Source of the DNA: Flavobacterium agrisoli
Lineage (GTDB): Bacteria > Bacteroidota > Bacteroidia > Flavobacteriales > Flavobacteriaceae
DNA: 64,000 bases
Direction of reading: 5' to 3'
NCBI RefSeq assembly: GCF_016522065.1
Contig: NZ_JAEHFV010000005.1
Span: 124,001-188,000, forward strand
A model generated the notes under the pieces. That model made no database searches, had not been told where the DNA came from, and was given only the letters and a program-made list of their open reading frames with translations. Below are positions 40,915-51,288 of the stretch, piece by piece. Within the stretch, counting starts at the first letter, position 1. Each line of letters starts with the position of its first letter. The position numbers were made by a program, and so were the translations under genes.

Positions 40915-43467
40915 TTACTTTGTTGCCTCAATTTTAGCTTTTATTTCGGCATCTGTGCCTTCAAAAACTTCAGTAGTAGTTTTGCCGTTTTCCGATTTTG
41001 TAATCGTTCCAATGGTTTTACCATTTTCTTTTTTTACCTCAACACGAACTGATTTTTTATCGTATTTCGTAACATCAAAACAATCTGTTTTTTGATGTAG
41101 ATAATTCCCCTCATCATCAAAATTAGCTAAACATTTTTTAGTTTCTTCCGGGGAGCAGCCTTTTTCTTTACACATTTTTTCACATTCGGCTTTTGTCATG
41201 GTGGACATATTGCTCACACAACAACTATTATTTGAATGCATTTTCATTTCTGTTTTCGAACAACAATTAAGATCGCTCATCCCACTATCATGACCATTAC
41301 CTAAAATGGGGGCAATAACCAAACCTATCAAACACGTTAGCTTAATTAAAATATTCATCGAAGGACCAGAAGTATCTTTAAACGGATCACCAACCGTATC
41401 ACCCGTTACGGCAGCTTTGTGCGCATCAGAACCTTTATAGGTCATTTCGCCGTTAATCATGACTCCTGCTTCGAAGGATTTTTTTGCATTGTCCCAAGCT
41501 CCACCAGCGTTGTTTTGAAAAACAGCCCAAAGCACTCCCGAAACGGTGACTCCTGCCATATAACCGCCTAACATTTCAGCAATCAGCTGATTATTATCTA
41601 CATAAACTAACTTTCCTAAAAGCACAATGGCAATCGGAAAACCAATGGTTAAAATTCCTGGGAGCATCATTTCGCGCAAAGCCGCTTTTGTAGATATCTC
41701 CACACATTTTCCGTATTCTGGTTTTCCGGTTCCTTCCATAATACCCGGAATCTCCTTAAACTGTCTACGCACTTCATACACCATATCCATCGCTGCTTTC
41801 CCCACTGAATTCATTGCCAAAGCAGAGAAAACGACCGGAATCATTCCGCCAACAAACAACATGGCTAAAACGGGCGCTTTAAAAATATTGATTCCGTCTA
41901 TACCTGTAAACGTTACATAGGCTGCAAATAACGCCAACGAAGTTAAAGCCGCCGAGGCAATAGCAAAACCTTTTCCGGTTGCCGCTGTTGTATTTCCCAC
42001 CGAATCTAAAATATCGGTTCGGGTACGCACTTCTTTTGGTAATTCGCTCATTTCGGCAATTCCTCCTGCATTGTCAGAAATGGGGCCAAAAGCATCGATA
42101 GCCAATTGCATGGCTGTAGTTGCCATCATAGCCGAAGCCGCTAATGCTACTCCGTAAAATCCAGCTAAAGCATAGGAAATCCAAATTGCTGTTGCAAATA
42201 ACAATACGGTCGGAAAAGTCGAAATCATTCCTGTTGCTAAACCGGCAATTACGTTTGTTCCTGCTCCTGTTGCTGATTTTTGGACAATTGCCATAACTGG
42301 TTTTGTTCCCAAACCTGTATAATATTCTGTTACCGATGAAATAGCTCCCCCAACTACTAATCCGACTAACGTAGCATAAAAAACACGCATAGACGAAATA
42401 GCTTTCGCCCCTTCTCCGAAAAAACTCATTTGCATCGTTTCTGGCAACATATATTGCACTAAAAAGAAACAAGCCACGGCTGTTAAAATAATCGAAACCC
42501 AATTACCTATATTTAATGCTTTTTGAACTTGAGCTTCTTTTGCATTATCATCTGAAATTTTTACTAAAGTGGTTCCTATAATAGAAAATAAAATTCCGAA
42601 TCCTGCAATCGCCATAGGGAGTAAAATAGGTCCAATTCCGCCAAAAGCATCATTGATACTGCCTCCCATATCTTTAATCACATAATTCCCCAAAACCATT
42701 GCAGCCAAAACTGTTGCCACATACGAACCAAATAAATCGGCTCCCATACCGGCAACGTCACCCACATTATCTCCTACATTATCCGCAATTGTGGCCGGAT
42801 TACGCGGATCATCTTCAGGGATTCCAGCCTCAACTTTACCGACTAAATCGGCACCTACATCGGCTGCTTTGGTATAAATTCCACCTCCTACTCTGGCAAA
42901 CAAGGCAATAGATTCTGCACCCAACGAAAATCCTGCTAAAGTTTCTAAAACAACGGTCATGGTTTCGGTATCTTTCCAAACTCCGCCAGAAAACAAATTA
43001 AAGAAAATGATAAAAAAACCAGTTAAACCTAAAACAGCTAAACCGGCAACCCCAAGTCCCATAACCGTTCCACCTCCAAAAGACACTTTTAATGCCTGAG
43101 GCAAACTGCTACGAGCCGCTTGCGTGGTTCTAACGTTCGTTTTGGTTGCTATTTTCATCCCGATATTTCCAGCGTAGGCCGAAAATAGCGCTCCAAAAAT
43201 AAAGGCAATTACAATTAATAGATGTGTTTTAACGCCCGGAATAAACGTAATGCCCGCTAAAGCTACACTGGCAATAATAACAAAGATGGTTAATAATTTA
43301 TATTCGGCTTTTAAAAAGGCAAGTGCCCCTTCGTAAATATGATCTGAAATGGTTTTCATCTTTCCATCTCCGGCATCTTGTTTAAGAACCCAATTTCTTT
43401 TTATTGTCATAAAAAGCAATCCTAAAAATGCCATAAGTATTGGCAAGTAAATCATAAATGCGTTCAT
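40915..43467 (-). CDS. hppA: Membrane-bound ion-pumping pyrophosphatase with a Cys-rich C-terminal tail
   Basis: The enzyme hydrolyses PPi and pumps Na+ or H+. It has the PPi/Mg site [38 protein letters not shown] and the second Asp-rich site near [15 protein letters not shown]. The [13 protein letters not shown] motif carries Ala rather than Lys, which marks the K+-dependent class. Usual length is 680-760. Here, after the last membrane segment (about residue 725), a 125-residue tail follows with nine Cys within about 62 residues ([18 protein letters not shown]), then a basic/polar end. The ion pumped cannot be stated from sequence. Confidence 0.93.
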   Translation of the reverse strand: MNAFMIYLPILMAFLGLLFMTIKRNWVLKQDAGDGKMKTISDHIYEGALAFLKAEYKLLTIFVIIASVALAGITFIPGVKTHLLIVIAFIFGALFSAYAGNIGMKIATKTNVRTTQAARSSLPQALKVSFGGGTVMGLGVAGLAVLGLTGFFIIFFNLFSGGVWKDTETMTVVLETLAGFSLGAESIALFARVGGGIYTKAADVGADLVGKVEAGIPEDDPRNPATIADNVGDNVGDVAGMGADLFGSYVATVLAAMVLGNYVIKDMGGSINDAFGGIGPILLPMAIAGFGILFSIIGTTLVKISDDNAKEAQVQKALNIGNWVSIILTAVACFFLVQYMLPETMQMSFFGEGAKAISSMRVFYATLVGLVVGGAISSVTEYYTGLGTKPVMAIVQKSATGAGTNVIAGLATGMISTFPTVLLFATAIWISYALAGFYGVALAASAMMATTAMQLAIDAFGPISDNAGGIAEMSELPKEVRTRTDILDSVGNTTAATGKGFAIASAALTSLALFAAYVTFTGIDGINIFKAPVLAMLFVGGMIPVVFSALAMNSVGKAAMDMVYEVRRQFKEIPGIMEGTGKPEYGKCVEISTKAALREMMLPGILTIGFPIAIVLLGKLVYVDNNQLIAEMLGGYMAGVTVSGVLWAVFQNNAGGAWDNAKKSFEAGVMINGEMTYKGSDAHKAAVTGDTVGDPFKDTSGPSMNILIKLTCLIGLVIAPILGNGHDSGMSDLNCCSKTEMKMHSNNSCCVSNMSTMTKAECEKMCKEKGCSPEETKKCLANFDDEGNYLHQKTDCFDVTKYDKKSVRVEVKKENGKTIGTITKSENGKTTTEVFEGTDAEIKAKIEATK

Positions 43468-43516
43468 AATTCATCATTTTGGTTAGGTTAATAATCTGAA
43501 TATGAACGAATTTAAA

Positions 43517-43556
43517 CAAAAAAAGCAATACTTCTAGACGAAATATTGCTTTTTTA
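43517..43556 (-). terminator. ppa terminator
   Basis: AAAAAGCAATA (43520-43530) pairs with TATTGCTTTTT (43544-43554). It lies between ppa and hppA on the minus strand and separates them into two transcripts. Confidence 0.8.
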
Positions 43557-43575
43557 TAAAATTATAGGTTGAAAA

Positions 43576-44106
43576 TTATTTAATACTAAATAATCCTGCT
43601 GGTTTATTTTCAATTGCATTGAAACGGTCTGTACATTGTGCAATGATATCGTATGCTTCTTTTACATCTCCCCAACCTTCAACATCAACTTTTTTGTTTT
43701 CAAGATCTTTATAAACTTGGAAGAAATGCTCAATTTCTTTTACTAAGTGTGGATTAATATCCGCAAGATCATTTAATCTATTCCAGATAGGGTCAGAAAC
43801 GGGTACACAGATAATTTTTTCATCTGGACCTTTATCATCGGCCATGTGGAAAACCCCAATAGGCTTCACTTCCATTACACAACCCGGAAAAGTTGGTTCG
43901 TGTACTAAAACCAAAACATCCAAAGGATCTCCGTCTAAGGCCAATGTTTCTGGAATAAATCCGTAATCAGCTGGGTACATCATTGACGAGAATAACATTC
44001 TGTCAAAACGCATTCTTTTGATTTCAAAATCGTATTCGTATTTATTTCTACTTCCTCTTGGTATTTCGATTAAAACATCGAAAGTGGTTATTTTGTCTGC
44101 GGTCAT
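43576..44106 (-). CDS. ppa: Soluble inorganic pyrophosphatase, family I
   Basis: Ppa hydrolyses PPi in the cytoplasm and drives biosynthetic reactions. The 176-residue protein from MTADKITTFD has the family I landmarks IEIPRGSRNKYEYD, YPADYGFIPETLALDGDPLDVLVLV and KPIGVFHMADDKGPDEKIICVP. The upstream ORF extension to 44163 is rejected because it crosses the promoter at 44134. Having membrane and soluble pyrophosphatases side by side suggests coordinated use of PPi. Confidence 0.96.
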   Translation of the reverse strand: MTADKITTFDVLIEIPRGSRNKYEYDFEIKRMRFDRMLFSSMMYPADYGFIPETLALDGDPLDVLVLVHEPTFPGCVMEVKPIGVFHMADDKGPDEKIICVPVSDPIWNRLNDLADINPHLVKEIEHFFQVYKDLENKKVDVEGWGDVKEAYDIIAQCTDRFNAIENKPAGLFSIK

Positions 44107-44133
44107 TTTATTATAATAATTTATTTTCGGTTG

Positions 44134-44141
44134 CAAAAATA
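44134..44141 (-). promoter_or_regulatory. ppa promoter
   Basis: The minus strand reads TATTTTTG, a perfect -7 box, with a TTG about 19 bases upstream. It lies inside the longer upstream ORF and so fixes the start at 44106. Confidence 0.62.
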
Positions 44142-44235
44142 GGCAAAGAATCCATTTTGACAATAGCTTTTTAAGGTTATATCTCTATTAATTTTCAAGC
44201 AGATGTGAATTATTTTCAAAAATTGCAATCCTTCT

Positions 44236-46737
44236 TTAAAAATAAAACCCAAAAGAGCCTTTTACAGCAAATTTATTCGCATCGGGCATTTCGCGGTAAT
44301 TTCCTCTCCAAGAAAAATCAATACGGAAAACTTTAAAAATATTTCCAATTCCGGCGTTGTATTCCCAATAAACATCTTCAGGCGAATTATACACTAATCC
44401 CGAAGCATTAATTGCCCGATTGGCATCGGAAACATGTCCGTAAACCGATTTAATTCCTACAATTTCGCGCCAATTGAGTTTTCGCATAAACGGAATACGG
44501 CCAAATAATCGTCCACCAAAATTATGTTCCCATTGCAAAGTTACGTACTCATCTGAAACAAATTCGTAATAACTCAAATTGCTAAATGTATTTTCGATGG
44601 TGAAATAACTTTGGTTACCCGGAATAATACTCAACAATCCTAACGGAATTGTTCCGAATGTTTTTCCGGTTTCTAAAATTAAATCCGAGCGACCAAGTGG
44701 CCCTATAATAATAGGTTGTTTGTAATACAACTGCAATTTATCGTACTTAAAATCACTATTTAAAACGCCTTTAAAACCATGACTGTAATTCACAAAAAAA
44801 CGCGCATACGGACTATCCACATCGGTGCGTTCTACCCCAAAACCAATTGTTTTTCGATTTGGCGTAAATTCAATTTGTAAATTCGCTTCAGATTGCTTGA
44901 CTTCACTTTCCACAACTCCATTTGGATTGGTAGCATCGGGCAAAGTCGTATAATAATCCAAACTAAAGGTATCCGAAGCCGACTCTAACGTTCGATAGGA
45001 AAGTCCCAATTGAAACGTTAAGTTTTTAACAGGTTCGATTTCGATAGCAGCATGTGATAAATTGATGTTCGTCAGCTTTCCGTTTGAACCCACTGTAAAC
45101 AAGGACGAAGAAGCAAAACTCCTACCTAAAACATCGTTAGTAGTTGTTAAACTCGCACCGATTTGCTCAATATCGCGGCGGTTTCCTCCCGAAATAATCA
45201 AACGTTTCTTTTTATCGATCATCCATTTTCCCGAAAGTCCGTATTTGAATTTATTGTCATTAAAACCATACGCCGTATACGCCTGAATACGCCAGGGATC
45301 ATTTGGACCAAAATAAGTACGCCCACCTGCTCTTAAACGAATTCCTTCGACTTCGTTATAACCAAATGTTGAAAAAATGGGTCCGTAATCAAAATTAGGA
45401 AACTCCACATAGCCACTTCCTAAAATAGAAACCAAACTGTACAATTGCTTAAAACGCTTTACCGTTTGCAGCGTATCTAACATTTTATAAATACCTTGTT
45501 CGTCTTTATTTAATTTTTCAAACCGATTGGCTTCCCAATATTCATTTGATTTTTGATAGACTTCGTTATCAATATAATTGACTTTTTCTCGGTAAAAATC
45601 GGCTGGTTTTTCAACATTAAACTGATGATTTCGAAACAAGGTAGTTCTTTTTCCGTAGACTCCTTTTGATTCTTCTTTTTTCTTTAAAGCAAAATCCGAC
45701 ATCATATAATCTCGGGTTAGTAAAAAAACCGAATCATTTTCTACTTCAAATTCTTGTTCAATATAAATATCCTTAACCCAGTTGATGTTGGCACTTTTGG
45801 TTACGGCCATGTTGATTTTTTTGATGGCAAAAGTGGTGTCATTTACCCAAAAATCGCCTTTAAACGTGAGTTCATTTTTTCGTCTTGGATAAAAAACGAT
45901 ATTAAAACACCATTTGTTATCGATGTAAGCACTATCCCGCAAAATATAATTGTAAACATCAATTCCGGTTGTAGATAAAGGACTAGTAAAACTTTTATCA
46001 AAAAACTTTAAGTGATTGTTGTAGATGTTATAATCGGCATACAAATCTTTTACGAATGCTAAAATTTGTTGATTTCCTTCAAAACCCGATGTTTTATTGG
46101 CTTTTACATTTTCTTTGGTTTTCTTAAGCACATTATCTCCGTAAACCTCACTGAGGGATTCGTTTATAAAAATAGGCAAGTAGGTTTTTCCGGTAACACT
46201 CGATGTGTCGACATGATTAAAAATAAACTCCATTCCTTTAAAGAGTTTGTTTTTCATGAAAGCGCTATCAATAGTGTTCATATCAAATTCGACTTTTTCG
46301 TATTTTTCCATTTGATATTGATTGAAAAGATACAAGCCGTTTTTACGTTTGTGCGCCCAAATTTTCCGAAGAATATCCAGAGCTGGATTGTCTTTTTTAG
46401 AGGTTTTTCCGGTATAGATAAAAACTTCATTCAACACTTCGGGCTCACTTAAAACCACTTTTAAATTATAGGAAACTGATTTTTCTAAAGTAATTATTTT
46501 ATCTGAAAAGCCAGCCGATGAAACCACCAAATTACTAAAATCCTGATTGGTTTCGAGGTAAAAACGACCATCTTCATTAGAAACAGTTCCTATACTGGAG
46601 CCTTGAAAAGCAACATTTGCAAACGGAATAGGCACATTTGTTTGATCGTAAACCACACCACTTACTTTGGTTTGCGCAACTACACCTGCCGATATTGCAA
46701 TGATAAAATAGAGATAGATAAAAAGTTGTTTTCTCAT
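44236..46737 (-). CDS. DUF5686 family outer-membrane protein with a CarboxypepD-like N-terminal domain
   Basis: The protein of about 833 residues starts MRKQLFIYLYFIIAISAGVVAQ, a signal peptide. A carboxypeptidase-regulatory-like domain follows (KVSGVVYDQTNVPIPFANVAFQGSSIGTVSNEDGRFYL), as in SusC-type proteins. The rest, from GKTSKKDNPALDILRKIW on, is the DUF5686 region, ending in many aromatic beta strands and a terminal F-rich strand (GSFGFYF). It is probably a barrel, but the TonB plug is not seen. The start at 46737 is preferred, since the earlier ATG at 46761 falls in the pdhB terminator stem. Confidence 0.84.
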   Translation of the reverse strand: MRKQLFIYLYFIIAISAGVVAQTKVSGVVYDQTNVPIPFANVAFQGSSIGTVSNEDGRFYLETNQDFSNLVVSSAGFSDKIITLEKSVSYNLKVVLSEPEVLNEVFIYTGKTSKKDNPALDILRKIWAHKRKNGLYLFNQYQMEKYEKVEFDMNTIDSAFMKNKLFKGMEFIFNHVDTSSVTGKTYLPIFINESLSEVYGDNVLKKTKENVKANKTSGFEGNQQILAFVKDLYADYNIYNNHLKFFDKSFTSPLSTTGIDVYNYILRDSAYIDNKWCFNIVFYPRRKNELTFKGDFWVNDTTFAIKKINMAVTKSANINWVKDIYIEQEFEVENDSVFLLTRDYMMSDFALKKKEESKGVYGKRTTLFRNHQFNVEKPADFYREKVNYIDNEVYQKSNEYWEANRFEKLNKDEQGIYKMLDTLQTVKRFKQLYSLVSILGSGYVEFPNFDYGPIFSTFGYNEVEGIRLRAGGRTYFGPNDPWRIQAYTAYGFNDNKFKYGLSGKWMIDKKKRLIISGGNRRDIEQIGASLTTTNDVLGRSFASSSLFTVGSNGKLTNINLSHAAIEIEPVKNLTFQLGLSYRTLESASDTFSLDYYTTLPDATNPNGVVESEVKQSEANLQIEFTPNRKTIGFGVERTDVDSPYARFFVNYSHGFKGVLNSDFKYDKLQLYYKQPIIIGPLGRSDLILETGKTFGTIPLGLLSIIPGNQSYFTIENTFSNLSYYEFVSDEYVTLQWEHNFGGRLFGRIPFMRKLNWREIVGIKSVYGHVSDANRAINASGLVYNSPEDVYWEYNAGIGNIFKVFRIDFSWRGNYREMPDANKFAVKGSFGFYF

Positions 46738-46748
46738 GTTTCCAAAAA

Positions 46749-46785
46749 AAAACTTCATCAAATAAATAATTAAATGATGAAGTTT
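46749..46785 (-). terminator. pdhB terminator
   Basis: AAACTTCATCA pairs with TGATGAAGTTT. On the minus strand a long T-run follows. It lies 20 bases after the pdhB stop and separates it from the DUF5686 gene. Confidence 0.82.
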
Positions 46786-46804
46786 AAGTAGTATGTTATT
46801 TTGC

Positions 46805-47782
46805 TTATTTATACATTACTTTCTTAACTGCTTTAACCACATCGGCTGCATTTGGCAACCATTCTTTTAATAAAACAGGCGAATACGGTGCAGGAGTATC
46901 AGCTGTTGTGATACGTTGTACCGGTGCATCCAAATAATCGAATGCTTGCTCTTGCACAAGATACGTAATTTCAGAAGAAATACTAGCGAAAGGCCAAGCT
47001 TCTTCAAGTACTACCAAACGATTGGTTTTTTTAACCGAATTAATGATAGCATCTTTATCCATTGGGCGAACGGTTCTCAAATCAATAATTTCGCATGAAA
47101 CACCTTCTTTAGCCAATTCATCCGCAGCGATAAAAGCTTCTTTTATGATTTTACCAAATGAAACAATGGTTACATCGGTACCTTCTCTTTTGATATCTGC
47201 AACTCCAATCGGAATTACATATTCACCATCTGGAACTTCTCCTTTATCACCATACATTTGCTCAGACTCCATAAAGATAACAGGATCATTATCACGGATA
47301 GCCGCTTTTAAAAGTCCTTTAGCATCGTAAGGCGTTGATGGAACAATTACTTTTAAACCTGGTGTGTTGGCAAACCAGTTTTCTAAAGCTTGTGAGTGTG
47401 TTGCTCCAAGCTGACCTGCAGAAGCTGTAGGCCCACGGAAAACGATAGGAATATTAAATTGACCTCCTGTCATTTGACGCATTTTGGCTGCGTTGTTAAT
47501 AATTTGATCAATACCCACCAAACAGAAGTTAAATGTCATGTATTCAACAATTGGGCGGCATCCGTTCATAGCAGAACCCACTGCAATTCCAGAAAACCCA
47601 AGCTCAGCAATTGGCGTATCAATTACTCTTTTTTCGCCAAACTCTGCCAGCATACCTTTAGAAGCTTTGTAAGCACCGTTGTATTCTGCAACTTCTTCTC
47701 CCATTAAATATATGGATTCATCGCGGCGCATTTCTTCACTCATTGCTTCGCAAATGGCCTCTCTAAATTGTATTGTTCTCAT
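46805..47782 (-). CDS. pdhB: Pyruvate dehydrogenase E1 component, beta subunit
   Basis: The 325-residue subunit pairs with an alpha subunit (not in this window) to decarboxylate pyruvate with thiamine diphosphate. It has RDESIYLMGEEVAEYNGAYKASKGMLAEFG, the dimer/E2 region PIVEYMTFNFCLVGIDQIINNAAKMR, THSQALENWFANTPGLKVIVPSTPYDAKGLL and VLEEAWPFASISSEI. A branched-chain 2-oxoacid dehydrogenase beta subunit is the alternative, but the close match to this motif set favours pyruvate. Confidence 0.9.
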   Translation of the reverse strand: MRTIQFREAICEAMSEEMRRDESIYLMGEEVAEYNGAYKASKGMLAEFGEKRVIDTPIAELGFSGIAVGSAMNGCRPIVEYMTFNFCLVGIDQIINNAAKMRQMTGGQFNIPIVFRGPTASAGQLGATHSQALENWFANTPGLKVIVPSTPYDAKGLLKAAIRDNDPVIFMESEQMYGDKGEVPDGEYVIPIGVADIKREGTDVTIVSFGKIIKEAFIAADELAKEGVSCEIIDLRTVRPMDKDAIINSVKKTNRLVVLEEAWPFASISSEITYLVQEQAFDYLDAPVQRITTADTPAPYSPVLLKEWLPNAADVVKAVKKVMYK

Positions 47783-48103
47783 ATTTTTATATTGTTGATC
47801 TATTTTTCGAACAGCAAAAATAATTATTTTATATTACTTAAAAGCATATTTTCAGTTTTAAATATTCATATTGAAGGGGTATATTGTGCCAATTCTAACA
47901 GAATTCTCAAAAACAATCGCCCTTATCATTCCATAGAAAACTATTTATCACAATTTAAGCTTTGAATTTTATAATATGATTACTCGTTTATATTTTTTAT
48001 ATAGTACTTTCGCTTTTGGCAATATTATACTTTTTTGAATCCCAAACTAAACAACCACAACCTACTACAAAAGAACCAATTGTAGTGTTCACACATTACT
48101 CGA
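47783..48103. other. 321-base gap between pdhB and the histidine kinase gene
   Basis: It holds the pdhB promoter (47815-47822). The rest is AT-rich. On the plus strand a frame without any ATG runs from 47980 to 48120, overlapping the kinase start; I do not call it a gene. No hairpin or riboswitch is seen. Confidence 0.5.
47815..47822 (-). promoter_or_regulatory. pdhB -7 promoter box
   Basis: The minus strand reads TATTTTTG, a perfect match, 33 bases before the start codon. Confidence 0.55.
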
Positions 48104-50254
48104 ATGATTGTTTTTTTTAGAAATATCGTTATTCTTTTGCTTTTTTTTATTACGGCTACAAGTAGAGCTCAAACCGAAAACAAAAGCACTAAAGTCGCCT
48201 TTAAATCAATCCATAAATCGGATTTAAAAGAAAGCAACGAAATCAAAACGTTGTACAAATTATACAATTCGGGCAACGAAATTTTAGCTTATAAAAAAGC
48301 ACACAAATTGGCTAAAACGGCAAATTTGTACAAGACAAAAGCCAATGCTAACTTGTTATTAGCCTATTATTTCAACAAACAATCGGTATTGGATTCGGTT
48401 TTATTTTACACCCAAAAAGCGTTGCAATACAATCTTTCTGAAAACGATTCCTTAAAAACCCGACTCACTTCGTTAAGCTATAATTTAATGGCAACCGTTT
48501 ACAACCGAAAAGGCTTATTAAGCGAAAGTAAAAAATACCGTATAAAAGGTATGGAAGCAGCTCAAAAATACAACGAGCAAAATTTATATTTCACCCACAA
48601 ACACGGTTTGGCCGTTCTGTATGTCAAAGAACAAAACTATACCAAAGCTTTAGCGCTCTTTAAAGAATGTGCCAAGTTTACCCAAGACCCAGAAATGGTT
48701 TTTGGCAGTTACATTAATATGGGTGATATTTATGCCGAACTTAAAAATTATGAGGCTTCAAATGCATACTATCAAAAGGCCGAAATTTTATGCCAACAAC
48801 ACCATAACAATTATTGCAACGCTATTGTTTCACTCAGTATCGGCGATAATTTTTTAATTCAAAAACAAATCAACAAAGCCCTAGATTCTTACCAAAAAGC
48901 CTCAAAAATCACGGCTGTACATCATTATCAACAACTAGAACTTACGGCTCAAATTAATATTGGCAAGATTTATTTATCCGAAAAAAATTATCAAGATGCT
49001 AAAATTATATTTACGCAATCACTTCAAAATGCTATTGCTCTTGGGCTTTTGCAAGAACAAATCAACTTGTATGAATTTCTCAAAGAAATTGCCCTTGAAC
49101 AAAATGAATATAAAGATGCTTATCATTTCAGTTCCAACATCAATCATTTAAAAGATTCTATAAACAACTTACAAAACAGAAAAGAGATTAATGAATTGGA
49201 AATAAAATTCAATACCCTCCAAAAAGAAAAAGCAATTAAAACGTTGCAATACGATAATGAAACCGCTCATTTAAAACTTCTCAATCAAGAAGAAGCTATT
49301 AAAAACCTACATCTTTTAAAAGAAATTACACGTAAAAAAAACGAAAACAAAATACTTAATTTTCAAAACATTACCCAAAAAAAGCAAAATGAAATAGCTT
49401 TGCTTACCCAACAAAAACAATTAAAAGGCCTTGAAATAGACCAAGAAAGGACCAAAAAAAAAGCCATTATTATTATTTTTTCCTTACTACTACTTCTCAT
49501 TTTAGGTTTATTATTTCAATACATTAAGAGATTAAAAACAGAACGCCTACTGCATCAAAAGCAAAAAGAAATCAGCTCACAAAAATTAACCACCGTTTTA
49601 AAAGAACAAGAGTTAAAACTGATCAAAGCAGCTGTTAAAGGGCAAGACAAAGAGCGCAAACGCATTGCTCAAGAACTCCATGACAGTATTGGCGGAAATT
49701 TAGCCGCTATAAAAATCCAGCTACAAGCACTTAAATTGCTTGAAAACCCAACAATCTTACCGTTATTGGATGAAACATACGATGAAGTTCGTAATTTATC
49801 CCACAATTTGATTCCGAAAAAATTTGAACATAACCCTTTTTGCCAAGTTTTAGAAGACTATTTAAAATCTATTTGCCAAGCCAGCACACTGCAACTCGAT
49901 TTGCATATGTATCCTAAAAACGATATTAATCAACTAGACGAAATCTTGCAAATAGAACTTTTTAAAATTATTCAGGAACTTTCAACCAACACTATAAAAC
50001 ATGCCAAAGCTACCAAAATAGACATTCAGTTGAATATTATTGAACATTCTATAAGTCTTTTATTTGAAGACAACGGTAAAGGATTTCAAACATCCGGACT
50101 TAAAAAAGGAATTGGATTATTGAATTTAGAAAGTAGAATTTCAGCTCTTTTGGGTAATTTTGAAATTGATTCCAATCCTAAACGCGGAACTTTGTTCAAT
50201 ATTGAAATCCCGATAAATACCTCATTAAATAAAACCCTACCGTTAACCATTTAA
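48104..50254 (+). CDS. TPR-containing sensor histidine kinase (HisKA_3/NarL-type)
   Basis: The 716-residue protein starts with a signal peptide (MIVFFRNIVILLLFFITATSRAQ). A periplasmic region of TPR-like helices follows to about residue 350, then a coiled coil (about 350-450) and a membrane segment at about 453-474. The HisKA_3 dimerisation helix contains the phospho-accepting His526 in ERKRIAQELHDSIGGN. The HATPase has STNTIKHAKA (N-box), DNGKGF (G1) and GIGLLNLESR (G2). It pairs with the LuxR-type response regulator 15 bases downstream. Such hybrids are frequent in Bacteroidota; the signal is unknown. Confidence 0.9.
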   Translation: MIVFFRNIVILLLFFITATSRAQTENKSTKVAFKSIHKSDLKESNEIKTLYKLYNSGNEILAYKKAHKLAKTANLYKTKANANLLLAYYFNKQSVLDSVLFYTQKALQYNLSENDSLKTRLTSLSYNLMATVYNRKGLLSESKKYRIKGMEAAQKYNEQNLYFTHKHGLAVLYVKEQNYTKALALFKECAKFTQDPEMVFGSYINMGDIYAELKNYEASNAYYQKAEILCQQHHNNYCNAIVSLSIGDNFLIQKQINKALDSYQKASKITAVHHYQQLELTAQINIGKIYLSEKNYQDAKIIFTQSLQNAIALGLLQEQINLYEFLKEIALEQNEYKDAYHFSSNINHLKDSINNLQNRKEINELEIKFNTLQKEKAIKTLQYDNETAHLKLLNQEEAIKNLHLLKEITRKKNENKILNFQNITQKKQNEIALLTQQKQLKGLEIDQERTKKKAIIIIFSLLLLLILGLLFQYIKRLKTERLLHQKQKEISSQKLTTVLKEQELKLIKAAVKGQDKERKRIAQELHDSIGGNLAAIKIQLQALKLLENPTILPLLDETYDEVRNLSHNLIPKKFEHNPFCQVLEDYLKSICQASTLQLDLHMYPKNDINQLDEILQIELFKIIQELSTNTIKHAKATKIDIQLNIIEHSISLLFEDNGKGFQTSGLKKGIGLLNLESRISALLGNFEIDSNPKRGTLFNIEIPINTSLNKTLPLTI

Positions 50255-50269
50255 CCAATATTTCCCCCA

Positions 50270-50911
50270 ATGAAACCTATACGACTTTTAATTGCAGATG
50301 ACCATACCATGTTTTTGGATGGTATTTCGGCACTTTTAGACAAAGAAAAAAACATACAAATAGTTGGCAAAGCTGAAAATGGCCTAGAAGCCGTGACGCT
50401 TTTAACTCAACACACACCACATTTAGTTATTTTGGATGTTAGCATGCCCGAAATGGACGGCATAGCATTAGTGAAGCACATCAAAAAAAGTTACCCAGAG
50501 ATGAAAACCTTGGTGGTAAGCACCCATTCTAACAAACAAACGATATCACGATTGATTCGATTAGGAGTAAATGGCTATTTGCTCAAAAATGCAGCAAAAG
50601 ACACTCTTATCAATGCCATTTACAGTATTATGGATAATATGGATTATTTTCCTGCAGATGTATATGAAATTCACACCAAAAATTGTCAACAAATTGAAAA
50701 ACAAGCGGCACAAACCGTTGAATTAAGCAACCGTGAAAAAGAAATTTTACAATTGATAGCTCAAGAATTTACCGCTACTGAAATTGCAGATAAAACATTT
50801 ATTAGTCTAAATACCGTAAACACGCACCGCAAAAATTTGCTTTCGAAACTCAATGCCAAAAACACCGCCGGTTTGGTAAAATTTGCTATTGAAAATGGTC
50901 TTATCGATTAA
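50270..50911 (+). CDS. LuxR/NarL-family response regulator
   Basis: The 213-residue protein has a receiver domain with acidic residues at 10-11 and phospho-acceptor Asp56 (LVILDVSMPEMDG), the Thr/Ser and Lys of the switch region (STHSNKQT, LLKNAAKD), and a C-terminal LuxR-type HTH at about 148-207 (LSNREKEILQLIAQEFTATEIADKTFISLNTVNTHRKNLLSKL). It starts 15 bases after the kinase stop and is its likely partner. Targets are unknown. Confidence 0.93.
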   Translation: MKPIRLLIADDHTMFLDGISALLDKEKNIQIVGKAENGLEAVTLLTQHTPHLVILDVSMPEMDGIALVKHIKKSYPEMKTLVVSTHSNKQTISRLIRLGVNGYLLKNAAKDTLINAIYSIMDNMDYFPADVYEIHTKNCQQIEKQAAQTVELSNREKEILQLIAQEFTATEIADKTFISLNTVNTHRKNLLSKLNAKNTAGLVKFAIENGLID

Positions 50912-51202
50912 GACGAAAAAACTCTTTTTACAAGTAACGGCGAAACACTGCCACAATAATAATTTGTTACCCACACCAAAAAATTTTCGTGGCTATTTGC
51001 CCTCCGCTATTTCATCTTGATTGCAAAACTAGGCGGTAAACTATTAAAACACATCACCGTAAATAATGATTTTACTTTTATCGCTTCTTATTCACAAACA
51101 AATAATTAGTTGCTACTTCACTAAAAATGAATACTTCCATAATACGTATTGAAAGCCAAAAGCTATAGTGAATTCAAAAGTTAAATTTTATTAAAAAGCA
51201 CA
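50912..51202. other. Gap between the response regulator and etfB
   Basis: AT-rich sequence without an ORF of useful length. No clear terminator hairpin is seen after the response regulator. The far end holds the etfB palindrome and promoter, listed separately. Confidence 0.45.
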
Positions 51203-51228
51203 AATTTAGTATGCATGCATACTAAATT
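51203..51228. promoter_or_regulatory. Perfect 26-bp palindrome upstream of etfB (candidate operator)
   Basis: AATTTAGTATGCA is followed directly by its exact reverse complement. It ends 17 bases before the -7 box, so it overlaps the -33 region. This is where a dimeric TetR- or MarR-like repressor would act. No regulator gene lies next to it. Confidence 0.68.
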
Positions 51229-51244
51229 ATTCAAATTAAAACTT

Positions 51245-51252
51245 TAAATTTG
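51245..51252 (+). promoter_or_regulatory. etfB -7 promoter box
   Basis: TAAATTTG is a perfect TAnnTTTG box 36 bases before the start codon. Confidence 0.58.
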
Positions 51253-51288
51253 TGAAACTATCATCCAAAAATTATAAAATCAATACTT

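Noticed and set aside
44107..44163. Longer Ppa starting MSKWILCLFLQ
   Set aside because: The extension crosses the perfect -7 box at 44134 and is not part of the conserved fold.
47980..48120. Open plus-strand frame with a membrane-like stretch (FYIVLSLLAILYFFE) before the histidine kinase
   Set aside because: No ATG, GTG or upstream TTG start in frame and a stop directly before it; it overlaps the kinase start. Possibly decayed sequence.
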